Assembly: GCF_004210305.1 (NCBI RefSeq)
Contig: NZ_SCFB01000007.1
Location: 98,566-162,565 of the forward strand
Direction of reading: 5' to 3'
Source: Candidatus Finniella inopinata
GTDB taxonomy: Bacteria > Pseudomonadota > Alphaproteobacteria > Paracaedibacterales > CAIULA01
Length of the DNA stretch: 64,000 nt
A model generated the notes under the pieces. That model was given only the letters and a program-made list of their open reading frames with translations, was not told the origin of the DNA and did no database searches. Made by a program: the position numbers and the translations under genes. Positions 55,654-63,967 of the stretch are shown here, one piece after another (the stretch's first letter is position 1; each line of letters begins with the position of its first letter).

Positions 55654-56063
55654 TAAAAATATTCTATACAGATTAACTGTAAACCTATTTCACAAACACC
55701 ACAACCTTATAATGAATTTTTTTCACATGTATAGTTTTCATTCCCTATAAATTTAGAAAAACAAATCTGAAAATTAGAGCCGATCACTTCATAGATTTCG
55801 AAGCGAAATCGACATAACACCAAGATTGCTTCTTAGCGCGTGAGTTGCTATACCCAATTCAGATCATTTTGCAGGATTTTTATGGCAGAGATTTTACCCA
55901 GAAACAAGTTGAGAAATACAGGCATAGCCAGCTATGGAAGGATTTTGAAACGCCGTTTATGGGTAAAAGACCCAACAGAAAAACCTGGGAAATGGTTTGA
56001 AATGGGTATATACCTTAAGCACATTTAAGCATTCGTTATAACAATAGGTAAACAGGATATTTC
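55654..56063. other. Gene-free region between the receiver cluster and accB
   Basis: 410 bases. The first 195 are AT-rich and probably hold the promoter of the minus-strand receiver cluster. A short perfect hairpin (GATTTCG-AAG-CGAAATC) is at 55794-55810. The 162-bp dispersed repeat fills 55849-56010. The remaining 50 bases contain the accB leader with an AGGA ribosome site. Confidence 0.6.
55849..56010. repeat. 162-bp dispersed repeat with inverted ends, copy 2
   Basis: TATACCCAATTCA at the left and TGAAATGGGTATA at the right are inverted copies with one mismatch. Same length as copy 1 (34050-34211), gap-free alignment at roughly 80 per cent. The internal plus-strand frame encodes IILQDFYGRDFTQKQVEK, HSQLWKDFETPF and RPNRKTWEMV, then TGA. 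It lies between the receiver cluster's promoter side and accB. Confidence 0.8.
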
Positions 56064-56522
56064 ATGACAGCAACATTCAAGTTTGATGGTGAAGCCGTAC
56101 GCAAATTGGCGGAAATATTGACGGAAACCGGACTTACTGAAATTGAATATGAGGCTGGAGGAAACAGGATTTACGTCTCACGACAACAGATGACGACAGC
56201 CGCTGTGAATCACTCCGTCCCTTCTGCGCATCCCGTGTCTGTTGATGCAGCACCTGCGGCACCCGCTGCGGTTGACCCTTCCCAACATCCTGGGACGGTT
56301 CGATCCCCCATGGTTGGCACCGCGTACCTGTCACCAGAGCCCAGCGCCCCACCTTTTGTTAAAGTTGGCGATACCGTCTCTTTAGGCCAAACTCTGCTAA
56401 TTGTTGAGGCCATGAAGGTCATGAACCCCATCAAAGCCCCTACCTCTGGTAAAATAACACACCTATTTGTAAAAGACGCCAGCCCCGTAGAGTACGACGA
56501 GCCCCTTTTAGTGATCGAATAG
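56064..56522 (+). CDS. accB: Biotin carboxyl carrier protein of acetyl-CoA carboxylase
   Basis: Carries the CO2-loaded biotin in the first step of fatty-acid synthesis. 152 residues: N-terminal dimerisation region (VRKLAEILTETGLTEIEYE), a Pro/Ala-rich hinge, and the C-terminal biotinyl domain with EAMKVMNPI, biotin on K118, plus SPMVGTAYLSPEPSAPPFV. It is followed after 30 bases by accC, the standard pair. Confidence 0.95.
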   Translation: MTATFKFDGEAVRKLAEILTETGLTEIEYEAGGNRIYVSRQQMTTAAVNHSVPSAHPVSVDAAPAAPAAVDPSQHPGTVRSPMVGTAYLSPEPSAPPFVKVGDTVSLGQTLLIVEAMKVMNPIKAPTSGKITHLFVKDASPVEYDEPLLVIE

Positions 56523-56552
56523 TCTTCGCAATTCAAAAAAAGAGTTAATACT

Positions 56553-57911
56553 TTGACGCATAAACTGTTTAAAAAAGTTCTGATCGCCAATCGTGGCGAA
56601 ATAGCCCTGCGCATCCTGCGCGCTTGCCAAGAATTAAAGATTTCAACGGTGGCGGTTCATTCAACGGCCGATGCAGATACGATGCATGTCCGTTTGGCCG
56701 ATGAAAGCGTTTGTATTGGCCCCGCACCGTCCCGTCAAAGTTATTTAAATATCCCAGCCATCCTCAGTGCGGCCGAGGTCACAGGTGCTGATGCGATTCA
56801 CCCCGGTGTGGGATTTTTATCGGAAAACGCGACCTTCGCCACCATGATCGAAGAACACGGTATGACGTTTATTGGCCCATTTCCCGAACATATCAGCAGC
56901 ATGGGCGATAAAATTACAGCCAAGAAAACCATGATCGATCTGGGTATTCCTGTGGTTCCGGGATCGGACGGATCTGTCGATACCGAAGAACAGGCCATAG
57001 AGATGGCAACAAAAATCGGTTTCCCGGTCTTGATCAAAGCCACATCTGGTGGTGGTGGCAAGGGCATGAAAGTTGCTAAAACGGCCGACGAAGTTGTCAA
57101 CGCCTTTCAATTGGCTAGAAGCGAAGCCAAGGCCAACTTTGGCGATGACCAGGTTTACATGGAACGGTATTTGCAAAAACCCCGCCATATTGAAGTTCAG
57201 ATTTTGGCTGACTCCTATGGAAATGTGGTGCATCTGGGCGAACGGGATTGTTCCTTGCAACGGCGCCACCAAAAGGTATGGGAAGAAGCCCCTTCCCCAG
57301 GCCTTACAACCGCCCAAAGAACCCACTTAGGTGAAATTGTAACCAAGGCCGTTGGCAAGATGGGCTATCGCGGCGCTGGGACCCTTGAATTTTTATTTGA
57401 AAATGGTGAATTTTTCTTTATGGAAATGAACACCCGCATTCAAGTTGAGCACCCCATTACTGAAATGGTAACGGGTATTGATTTGGTGAAAGAACAGATC
57501 AGAGTCGCCGCTGGCTTCCCTTTGTCTTTTACCCAAAAGGACATAACTTTTAACGGCTGGGCGATTGAATGCCGCGTCAATGCCGAGGACGCTCAGAGCT
57601 TTATCCCCTCACCAGGAAAGGTGAACAGCTACCATGCGCCCGGTGGATTTGGCATTCGCGTTGACAGCCACCTGTATCAGGGATACACAGTGCCTCCACA
57701 TTACGACAGCATGGTCGCCAAGTTAATTGCCCATGGCAAGACGCGCGAGGAATGCCTGAGCCGTCTGGAACGCGCATTAGGCGAGTATGTGATTGATGGC
57801 ATCAAGACCACGTTGCCCTTGCACCTTAAATTGGTGGGTTCTTCTGATATTAAGGATGGTCAGTACGATATTCATTGGCTAGAGAAGAATCTTGAGACAA
57901 CGCTAAAATAA
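56553..57911 (+). CDS. accC: Biotin carboxylase subunit of acetyl-CoA carboxylase
   Basis: ATP-grasp enzyme that carboxylates the biotin on AccB. 452 residues with KVLIANRGEIALRILRACQE, HPGVGFLSENATFA, the glycine-rich ATP loop IKATSGGGGKGMKVA, ERDCSLQRRHQKVWEEAPSP, FMEMNTRIQVEHPITEMVTG and the GWAIECRVNAED block. Start TTG, with an AGAG site upstream. Length and all blocks are standard. Confidence 0.95.
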   Translation: MTHKLFKKVLIANRGEIALRILRACQELKISTVAVHSTADADTMHVRLADESVCIGPAPSRQSYLNIPAILSAAEVTGADAIHPGVGFLSENATFATMIEEHGMTFIGPFPEHISSMGDKITAKKTMIDLGIPVVPGSDGSVDTEEQAIEMATKIGFPVLIKATSGGGGKGMKVAKTADEVVNAFQLARSEAKANFGDDQVYMERYLQKPRHIEVQILADSYGNVVHLGERDCSLQRRHQKVWEEAPSPGLTTAQRTHLGEIVTKAVGKMGYRGAGTLEFLFENGEFFFMEMNTRIQVEHPITEMVTGIDLVKEQIRVAAGFPLSFTQKDITFNGWAIECRVNAEDAQSFIPSPGKVNSYHAPGGFGIRVDSHLYQGYTVPPHYDSMVAKLIAHGKTREECLSRLERALGEYVIDGIKTTLPLHLKLVGSSDIKDGQYDIHWLEKNLETTLK

Positions 57912-57965
57912 GCTCACGAGAAGACCTCAAAATTTACTATTTGTTAATCTTTTAACCCTACTTAC

Positions 57966-57990
57966 TTCCCAAACGCCTTTGTTTGGGGAA
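57966..57990 (+). promoter_or_regulatory. Hairpin covering the ribosome site of the 421-residue exported protein gene
   Basis: TTCCCAAAC at 57966-57974 can pair with GTTTGGGGAA at 57981-57990, with one bulged G and a GCCTTT loop. The 3' arm contains GGGGA, the likely ribosome site eight bases before the ATG at 57996. The structure could limit translation, or be a weak accC terminator; there is no T-tract. Confidence 0.4.
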
Positions 57991-57995
57991 TTTGT

Positions 57996-59261
57996 ATGGT
58001 TTTGCGCCTTTTCGTTGAGTTATTGATCTTATTTGCCATAGCATTTTCCCTTAAAGCGGCAGATTCCAATCCAAAGGATTCACCTTTCAGTTATTTTAAA
58101 GATAAGCCCTGGGTCGATTTAAGGCCCAGCCAGGAATATTTTGGTGTTGCTCCCTTTGAAACGGCGCCTGCAGCCCCTGATATTAATTCGCTGCGCATAA
58201 CCATTGATGCTTACCATTCAGTTAAAAAGATAGACAAAAAATTATTACCGGTCCGTTTAAATCATCTAAAAACAATCCAAGAAAATGTCGAAAAACTTTT
58301 AGAAACGCATCCCAAAAGTAGGGAGGGCCTTATCCAGGAAAATTCCCCCTGGCGATGGAACGAACTGAAAAAGCACGTCGATAACCGCCATTTGTATTTA
58401 AGCCAACTTTATAAATTGGAATCAAAAACCCCGTCAGAAATCTTTAAAAGTCGTCTACTGCCCTCTTTTTGGGGCAATAATAATGTGGCCCGTGGTCTAA
58501 TTGCCGCTGCCATCGGTTGCGAAGATATAGATCCCTGTCATCGACAAATTGGCCCCTTATACTACCAATGGTACCGGGGGCTAACACCAACGGACCCCAG
58601 TTATTTCATGTGGCTGGAGGGGCAAGAAACACAAACAATGAAGCTTCGGAATTTACATGACTTAGAGACCATTCATTCAAGCACACAAACGATATATCAG
58701 GAGGGTGGATTGGTATTAAATTCGAAAAACAACCCTCTTGAGGGCAATTACTTATATGTTCTGGATCTTACTAAAAATTTTCATGTGTACCCAACAGACC
58801 TGGCAGTAGCCCGAAAAACAACTCAAGAACAAAAAACCAACAACGAACTTGATTTTTGGCGAACCATATCGCTGTCAAAGCACAATCAATTTTTGAATGG
58901 TGAAGCTGTCATCTGTGCAGGTGAATGCACACTTGCAAAAGGAAAAATTCTTGAAATTGACAACAACAGCGGTCATTACCGTCCGTCGCCTTACAATTTA
59001 AAACAATCTGTCGAGATACTGCACCAGCATCATGTGATAAGCCCTGCTGGTAAAGTCACCATCAAAAATGGTTTGGAAATTATTAAAATGAATGTCAGTG
59101 ATTTTTTAAACTTTAAGCCAATCATACGAACGGCTTATACGTCTGAAGCGCTTAACCAAATGTCAGCTGACACTTTAAAAAAGAACCTGGAAATAACCCG
59201 AAGACACCAAGCTGCTCGTATTCTACAAAAAGCTTGGAAACAAAAAACCCGTTGCTCATAA
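57996..59261 (+). CDS. Exported protein of unknown function with C-terminal IQ-like motif
   Basis: 421 residues with a Sec signal peptide (LFVELLILFAIAFSLKAAD). The mature part is mixed alpha/beta; a segment near residues 305-345 (HNQFLNGEAVICAGECTLAK, then EIDNNSGHYRPSPYN) looks like a compact conserved domain that I have seen described only as uncharacterised. The last 16 residues (HQAARILQKAWKQKTR) resemble a calmodulin-binding IQ motif, LQxxxKxxxR, with the flanking Ala and Trp common in such motifs, but one residue short of the full consensus. A secreted protein with an IQ-like tail would fit a host-directed role (inference). It follows accC by 84 bases and is convergent with pal. Confidence 0.55.
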   Translation: MVLRLFVELLILFAIAFSLKAADSNPKDSPFSYFKDKPWVDLRPSQEYFGVAPFETAPAAPDINSLRITIDAYHSVKKIDKKLLPVRLNHLKTIQENVEKLLETHPKSREGLIQENSPWRWNELKKHVDNRHLYLSQLYKLESKTPSEIFKSRLLPSFWGNNNVARGLIAAAIGCEDIDPCHRQIGPLYYQWYRGLTPTDPSYFMWLEGQETQTMKLRNLHDLETIHSSTQTIYQEGGLVLNSKNNPLEGNYLYVLDLTKNFHVYPTDLAVARKTTQEQKTNNELDFWRTISLSKHNQFLNGEAVICAGECTLAKGKILEIDNNSGHYRPSPYNLKQSVEILHQHHVISPAGKVTIKNGLEIIKMNVSDFLNFKPIIRTAYTSEALNQMSADTLKKNLEITRRHQAARILQKAWKQKTRCS

Positions 59262-59273
59262 AAACAACGGGTT
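59246..59273 (-). terminator. Rho-independent terminator for pal
   Basis: On the minus strand AACCCGTTG and CAACGGGTT form a 9-bp stem with a 10-base loop, followed by a run of six T. It lies 25 bases past the pal stop and overlaps the end of the convergent gene. Confidence 0.75.
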
Positions 59274-59298
59274 CCACAAAAAGTATGATACTTAACGG

Positions 59299-59757
59299 TT
59301 AGTTAATAACGGTTATAGCAACACGGTTCTGTGCATGAGCTTCTTCTGTATCGCCCATAACTTCTAACTTCTCTTTACCATAAGACATTGTCTTCAGACG
59401 GTTTGTATCAACACCTAAACCAACCAAGGCTTTTTTAGCGGCATCCGCACGACGCGCACCCAATGCCATGTTGTATTGTGATGTTCCACGTGCGTCGGTC
59501 TTACCCTCTACAGTGGCTGATGTTGTGCCATAAGTCTTCAACCAAGCTGCTTGAGCTTCTAGAACTTTTTTCGCATCAGCAGATACAGCTGACTTGTCAT
59601 AAGCGAAGAAAACCCGGTCTTTGATGTTGTTTTTGAAATCACCGGCTGTGCCTGGCGCAGCTGCTGTTCCAACGTTTACATTTTGTGAATCAGTTGCAGT
59701 TTCGCAAGCTGTCAAAAGCAATGCGGCTGCTAATACGGGGAATAATATCTTTTTCAT
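59299..59757 (-). CDS. pal: Peptidoglycan-associated lipoprotein Pal
   Basis: Outer-membrane lipoprotein of the Tol-Pal system that ties the outer membrane to peptidoglycan during division. 152 residues: lipoprotein signal with lipobox LLTAC, a short linker, and an OmpA-like domain (RVFFAYDKSAVSADAKKVLE, VEGKTDARGTSQYNMALGARRADAAKKAL) with the Asp and Arg that bind diaminopimelate. The end is NRVAITVIN. tolB, its usual upstream partner, is absent; a 150-base gap separates it from nuoB. Confidence 0.93.
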   Translation of the reverse strand: MKKILFPVLAAALLLTACETATDSQNVNVGTAAAPGTAGDFKNNIKDRVFFAYDKSAVSADAKKVLEAQAAWLKTYGTTSATVEGKTDARGTSQYNMALGARRADAAKKALVGLGVDTNRLKTMSYGKEKLEVMGDTEEAHAQNRVAITVIN

Positions 59758-59908
59758 TTAAAAATCCTATTAATTAAAACAAATTTGCTGTTAACAGCAT
59801 AACCATATTAACGGTAACAAACAAAGGGAATTTAGGAAAGAACGTAAAAAAGGTTTTGGCAAAAGGATTATTTGAAGCTGTAGGGAAAAAGCCACACATT
59901 ACTTTTGA

Positions 59909-60472
59909 TCATAACTGTTGGCGATTAAACACGTGCTGTTGCTTTATCTTACTTTGTAACAGCAAAATACCGTACAACAAAGCTTCCGCTGTGGGTGGAC
60001 ACCCTGGCACATAAATATCAACGGGCACAATCTGGTCACACCCTCTGACAACAGAATATGAATAATGGTAGTACCCCCCTCCATTGGCACAACTGCCCAT
60101 GGAAATCACCCAACGAGGCTCTGGCATTTGATCATAAACTTTCCTAAGCGCCGGGGCCATTTTATTGGTCAAGGTTCCAGCCACAATCATCACATCAGAC
60201 TGGCGGGGACTGGGGCGGAATACCACCCCAAAACGGTCTAAATCATATCGGCTGGCGGCAGTATGCATCATCTCGACGGCACAACAGGCCAAACCAAATG
60301 TCATAGGCCATAAAGAACCACTTTGTGCCCACGCAGCCAACTTATCCATTTGGGTCAGCAAAAAACCCTTTTCGTCAATTTCTTGCCTAATTGTTTGAAA
60401 AAGTGCGCCTTCATTTTGAAGCTCGGCTGACAGATAAGGTTTTAGATCTTCTAAAGACGATTTCAATCCCAT
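59909..60472 (-). CDS. nuoB: NADH-quinone oxidoreductase subunit B
   Basis: Holds iron-sulfur cluster N2, the last electron carrier of complex I before quinone. 187 residues; the cluster ligands are the Cys pair in [10 protein letters not shown], the Cys in [10 protein letters not shown] and the one in VPGCPPTAE. It overlaps the end of nuoA by ten bases. nuoC, the usual next gene, does not follow. Confidence 0.95.
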   Translation of the reverse strand: MGLKSSLEDLKPYLSAELQNEGALFQTIRQEIDEKGFLLTQMDKLAAWAQSGSLWPMTFGLACCAVEMMHTAASRYDLDRFGVVFRPSPRQSDVMIVAGTLTNKMAPALRKVYDQMPEPRWVISMGSCANGGGYYHYSYSVVRGCDQIVPVDIYVPGCPPTAEALLYGILLLQSKIKQQHVFNRQQL

Positions 60473-60837
60473 TCTAACGCTCCCTTACAATATTCATATA
60501 CAAAACCCAACGTCAGGACGCCAAGGAATAAGACCATCGACCAAAATCCAAACAGTCCCAACTTTCTAAGACAAATGGCCCACGGGAATAAAAAAGCAAT
60601 TTCCAGGTCAAATATGATAAATAGAATCGCTACCAGATAAAACTGCACATTAAAACGCCCCCGGGCATTTTGGCTGGGCTGGTCAAAGGTTTCGAAACCG
60701 CATTCATACGAAGAAGACTTTTGAGCATAGGCGTTTCTTTTGCTGCGCCAGGTGGAAACAGCCATCATCACCAGGGATAGAGCGAACCCCAGCCCTAAAA
60801 ACAGCAAAATCGGAAGATAATCGGCGAAATCAATCAT
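60463..60837 (-). CDS. nuoA: NADH-quinone oxidoreductase subunit A
   Basis: Small membrane subunit of complex I near the quinone site. 124 residues, three membrane helices, with the conserved [19 protein letters not shown] loop (Cys and acidic residues near the quinone channel) and [21 protein letters not shown]. It is the first gene of a short nuoAB unit. The ISAs1 element copy 2 ends 148 bases upstream with its transposase pointing towards nuoA. The gap contains a TATAAT-like site. Confidence 0.95.
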   Translation of the reverse strand: MIDFADYLPILLFLGLGFALSLVMMAVSTWRSKRNAYAQKSSSYECGFETFDQPSQNARGRFNVQFYLVAILFIIFDLEIAFLFPWAICLRKLGLFGFWSMVLFLGVLTLGFVYEYCKGALEWD

Positions 60838-60985
60838 ATACCCAATTTCTGGCTTTTAAAGTAGGTTGTCAAGAGCAGAATCATCTCATCATAGAGGGTG
60901 ACTTTATCAGACACGCCATTATAATTTAGATTATAATTTTATTAAAATAAAAAGAATATACCCCAGGAGGTGCGACATACCCATC

Positions 60986-62440
60986 CATGGCGATTGCACT
61001 GACATCTCCTCAGCCTAGTTTTTAAAATTACGGTTTCTGCTATTTCCCAAACTTTTGTAGATTGATTTGATTTTGTAGGTTTTGAGAGATCTACTTCCTG
61101 TTTTTTTTATTTTTAGACACTATCCTCCCCTTTAAAAGACTTACCGTTTATATCAGTCAATCCGCTCAAACGCGCTTTAAATTGTGGTCAGCGGTTAGAA
61201 TTTTCAATAAGTATTTGTTGTCCCAGCCTGCTACCTTCCGTCGACAGCTCACCCCTCGTTTATTCGTTTTTTCTTGCTTGAGTAGATTCAAAGCAATACG
61301 TCTCATGACAGCCAAATTCTTGGCCGCGTGGCCAACATGCACCTGGTTATGGTCTTCCCTAAAACCTACATCCAAAGACCAGTGCAGGTTAATTTCTATG
61401 TTCCAGTGTTTTCTGACAGCAACCATAAACTGATCAATATTTTCATAGGCTAAACTTGTTAGAAAGTAGCGGGTACTACGCTCAACCTGATTATTAGTTG
61501 TGCGTGTTGTTTCAAGCATGCCAACACCCTTTAACCCAGGCCAACGAAGTTGAAATACTGCCGGATCGCGTGCTGATACTAATGTATAGCGACGTGTTTC
61601 TATGCGACCATGATCATGGATCTTCTCTACTTTCCGTCGATTAAGCATCTTCTTGTACTGACGTGATTCTCCTATATGGAAAATTGCCTTGACCATTTCA
61701 TGAAGCTTCGGTTGATTATCTTTTAGAGCTAATACGTAGTCTGCACCTTGAATTAAGATCTCTTCAGCAATTGACTGCTGACAACCCATGGCGTCAATGG
61801 TGACTGTACTACCAGTAACATCAATCATCTTGAGTAATTTTGGAATGGCTGTAATTTCATTGGATTTTTCATCCGTTTTAACTTGCCCTAAAAGAAGACT
61901 TTGATTGCTTGCCCAGGCACTTACAATGTGTAGGGCTTTTTTCTCTTTTCTTCTGTTGCCAGAACCCCGTAGCGTTTTTCCATCAATAGCAATAATCTCA
62001 GAATTAACATCGATAGAGAGTGACTTGATCCATGCATAAAAGCAGGATTCAAATTGCTCTGGGTCAAGTATGGAAAACACACGGCCAAAAGTATCATGAG
62101 ATGGCACACCATTAGGCAGCTCGAGAAATGTTGATAACCAATCGTATTTGGCTTTGCCAAATTCACTAATATCAACCCAGTTATCAGCGCCACAAATTGT
62201 GGCCAATATTGTTATTACCAAGATATCGTGCAATTTGTGAAGCTTGTTGTGGTTATCAATACGAGGATCGGCAAGAGGTTCAAAATGTTTGAGGAAAGTA
62301 TCTGATAACTGCATCCCTGTTTCCTTTTTCTTTATTGAGAAAAAAGAATAATAACAACGGATAGAACAGCAGAAAAGCCGAATAAAAAATTAGGAAATAA
62401 TTTTTAGAATACTAAACTAATTTTCAGTGCAATCGCCATG
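60986..62440 (-). mobile_element. ISAs1-family insertion sequence, copy 2 (1455 bp)
   Basis: Same length and ends as copy 1 (27939-29393): 17-bp inverted repeats CATGGCGATTGCACTGA. The target duplication is CATACCCATC (60976-60985 and 62441-62450), a perfect 10 bp. It lies between nuoA and a degraded sequence at 62451-62704, and an AGGAGG motif just left of it may be the start of the sequence it cut. Confidence 0.93.
61166..62314 (-). CDS. ISAs1-family transposase (copy 2)
   Basis: 382 residues, identical in translation to the transposase at 28119-29267, with the same catalytic residues (IAIDGKTLRG, VTIDAMGC, IEINLHWSLD). It transcribes leftwards into the nuoA promoter region, so read-through could affect nuoAB. 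Confidence 0.95.
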   Translation of the reverse strand: MQLSDTFLKHFEPLADPRIDNHNKLHKLHDILVITILATICGADNWVDISEFGKAKYDWLSTFLELPNGVPSHDTFGRVFSILDPEQFESCFYAWIKSLSIDVNSEIIAIDGKTLRGSGNRRKEKKALHIVSAWASNQSLLLGQVKTDEKSNEITAIPKLLKMIDVTGSTVTIDAMGCQQSIAEEILIQGADYVLALKDNQPKLHEMVKAIFHIGESRQYKKMLNRRKVEKIHDHGRIETRRYTLVSARDPAVFQLRWPGLKGVGMLETTRTTNNQVERSTRYFLTSLAYENIDQFMVAVRKHWNIEINLHWSLDVGFREDHNQVHVGHAAKNLAVMRRIALNLLKQEKTNKRGVSCRRKVAGWDNKYLLKILTADHNLKRV

Positions 62441-62450
62441 CATACCCATC

Positions 62451-62806
62451 GCCTTGAAACGCCAAAGACGATGAATACCCCAAAAACTGCCAAAGACATT
62501 ATAAGCCCACTTAGGACAGCTTTCTGGGCAAGAAGGAGCACCAGGAAGAGAACGAATAGGGGAATCCGATTTGTATCTTCTTGGGTTTAGTGATCGGGCC
62601 CATGATCCCGTCGGTATTCCTTTTCCTTCTAAAATCCCTACACCCCATGTTTATAAAGATCTTGCAGGTCGACTGGATCAACCAACACCCAGTTTCTAAA
62701 CCTGCTCAGTAAGTTACAATTCAGTTAAAACAAGGGAATTGGAGGGGAAGTCATGAACCCCTCTATTTTCTAATTATTCAACAGAACTTCTTGGCAGGCT
62801 TACATC
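62451..62806. other. Gene-free region with a possible decayed coding remnant
   Basis: About 350 bases between the second IS and the last gene. Plus-strand frames in 62451-62704 are protein-like in pieces: one gives GESDLYLLGFSDRAHDPVGI and then PHVYKDLAGRLDQPTPSF with a stop at about 62698, while the part before it needs a frame change. An AGGAGG plus GTG left of the IS (60964-60972) would start a frame that continues here if the IS were removed. I recognise no family. The rest, to 62806, is AT-rich and empty. Confidence 0.35.
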
Positions 62807-63910
62807 CTAAGGCTTTTGGAGATCAAGTATTATTGCGACACTCAGCTTAGAATTAGTTGGAAGAATCCCACGTATTAACTGGTAAGCAGATTCTAATTCT
62901 TTATTCCTAGCTTCCTCTCCTGAAAATGTCATTCCCTTCAAATATTTTTCCGCCAGATTTTTCTGAATTTCTTGAGCTGTTTTTGGTCCTTTCGCAAAGA
63001 GTTCGCCACAGCCTATATACATTTTTAAACCCTTAAGATTGTATCCAACAAAAAAAAGATATTCCCCTCTAAAAGTGCCTGCTGGATGTACAGCTAGATA
63101 CTGAGGATGTCCTTCAAAATAAATATGGTCTCCCGGTTTTATACCCCTTGCCCCTTCTTGTAGAGGCTCCATTGTGTGTCCTTTTGCCAATTCCATTGCG
63201 AGTTGTTGTTTGTAATCGTCCACAAAAAATGGCCTACCTTGTGATTGCAGCTCAGCCCGTCGTAACTCTCTCTTCTCTTGAACATGTTTGATACGTGTAG
63301 ACTTAAGGAACTCATTTTTAGACTCGGGGAAAAATTTCTCTATCAAAGCATATATGGCAAATCCAGAAGCAATCGTGCAGTCACAATGGTATTTTTCTTT
63401 GCCTCTGATATCATCAAGTGCCTTTGAAAGATCTCTATCTAAAACGGGAACTAAATATTCATAATTAGTTCCTGTAATAGACTGCCAATTATTGCCAGGT
63501 ATAACGTAATTCTTCTTTTCAAGGGAAGCATCAATAGAAATTGTATTTCTATTGATTTGAAAGTATATATCAAGAAGCGTGTCAGCTGCTAACTCTCTTA
63601 ATTCGTATTCTCTCTGGATGAACTCATCTTGGGTCATATTCAATGACTTTAGGGTTTCAGCATCATATACCTCAGGTTCTTTCTCTGCCGCAGACATGAA
63701 TTTCAACGGCTTCACGATGGTAAGGCCAAGGCTTTTGAATGTGGGCACTCCATCATTCGATGCAATTTGATGCGATGCTGCAACGGATGCCCCAGCTTGT
63801 GGTATTTCTAGAGGTATCGCCAAAAGAAACGATATTAATGCGTGCTTAAACACATTCGCCCTTATATGTTCTAGTTTTTGCAATATATTCTTCATAGAGA
63901 TAATATTCAT
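62807..63910 (-). CDS. Exported transglutaminase-like protein (tentative)
   Basis: 367 residues with an N-terminal signal region (HALISFLLAIPLEIPQAGAS). Two blocks recall bacterial protein-glutamine gamma-glutamyltransferases: CDCTIASGFAIYALIEKFF, where the second Cys would be the nucleophile, and GIKPGDHIYFEGHPQYLAVH, then GEYLFFVGYN, matching the PGD-x-YF-x-x-HP pattern with a possible catalytic His. Such enzymes crosslink Gln and Lys side chains. The assignment rests on motif pattern only; a papain-like cysteine protease is the main alternative. Start ATG 63910, with a second ATG 15 bases in. It lies after the second IS and is divergent from nothing visible. Confidence 0.45.
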   Translation of the reverse strand: MNIISMKNILQKLEHIRANVFKHALISFLLAIPLEIPQAGASVAASHQIASNDGVPTFKSLGLTIVKPLKFMSAAEKEPEVYDAETLKSLNMTQDEFIQREYELRELAADTLLDIYFQINRNTISIDASLEKKNYVIPGNNWQSITGTNYEYLVPVLDRDLSKALDDIRGKEKYHCDCTIASGFAIYALIEKFFPESKNEFLKSTRIKHVQEKRELRRAELQSQGRPFFVDDYKQQLAMELAKGHTMEPLQEGARGIKPGDHIYFEGHPQYLAVHPAGTFRGEYLFFVGYNLKGLKMYIGCGELFAKGPKTAQEIQKNLAEKYLKGMTFSGEEARNKELESAYQLIRGILPTNSKLSVAIILDLQKP

Positions 63911-63932
63911 CTAAATCAACACCAGGCACAAA

Positions 63933-63967
63933 AAAACCACCATTGTTGATTATCACAAGGTGGTTTT
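63933..63967 (-). terminator. Probable terminator for a minus-strand gene beyond the window
   Basis: AAAACCACC and GGTGGTTTT form a 9-bp stem around a 17-base loop. Read on the minus strand it is followed by seven T. It would end a gene lying to the right of the window. Confidence 0.6.
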
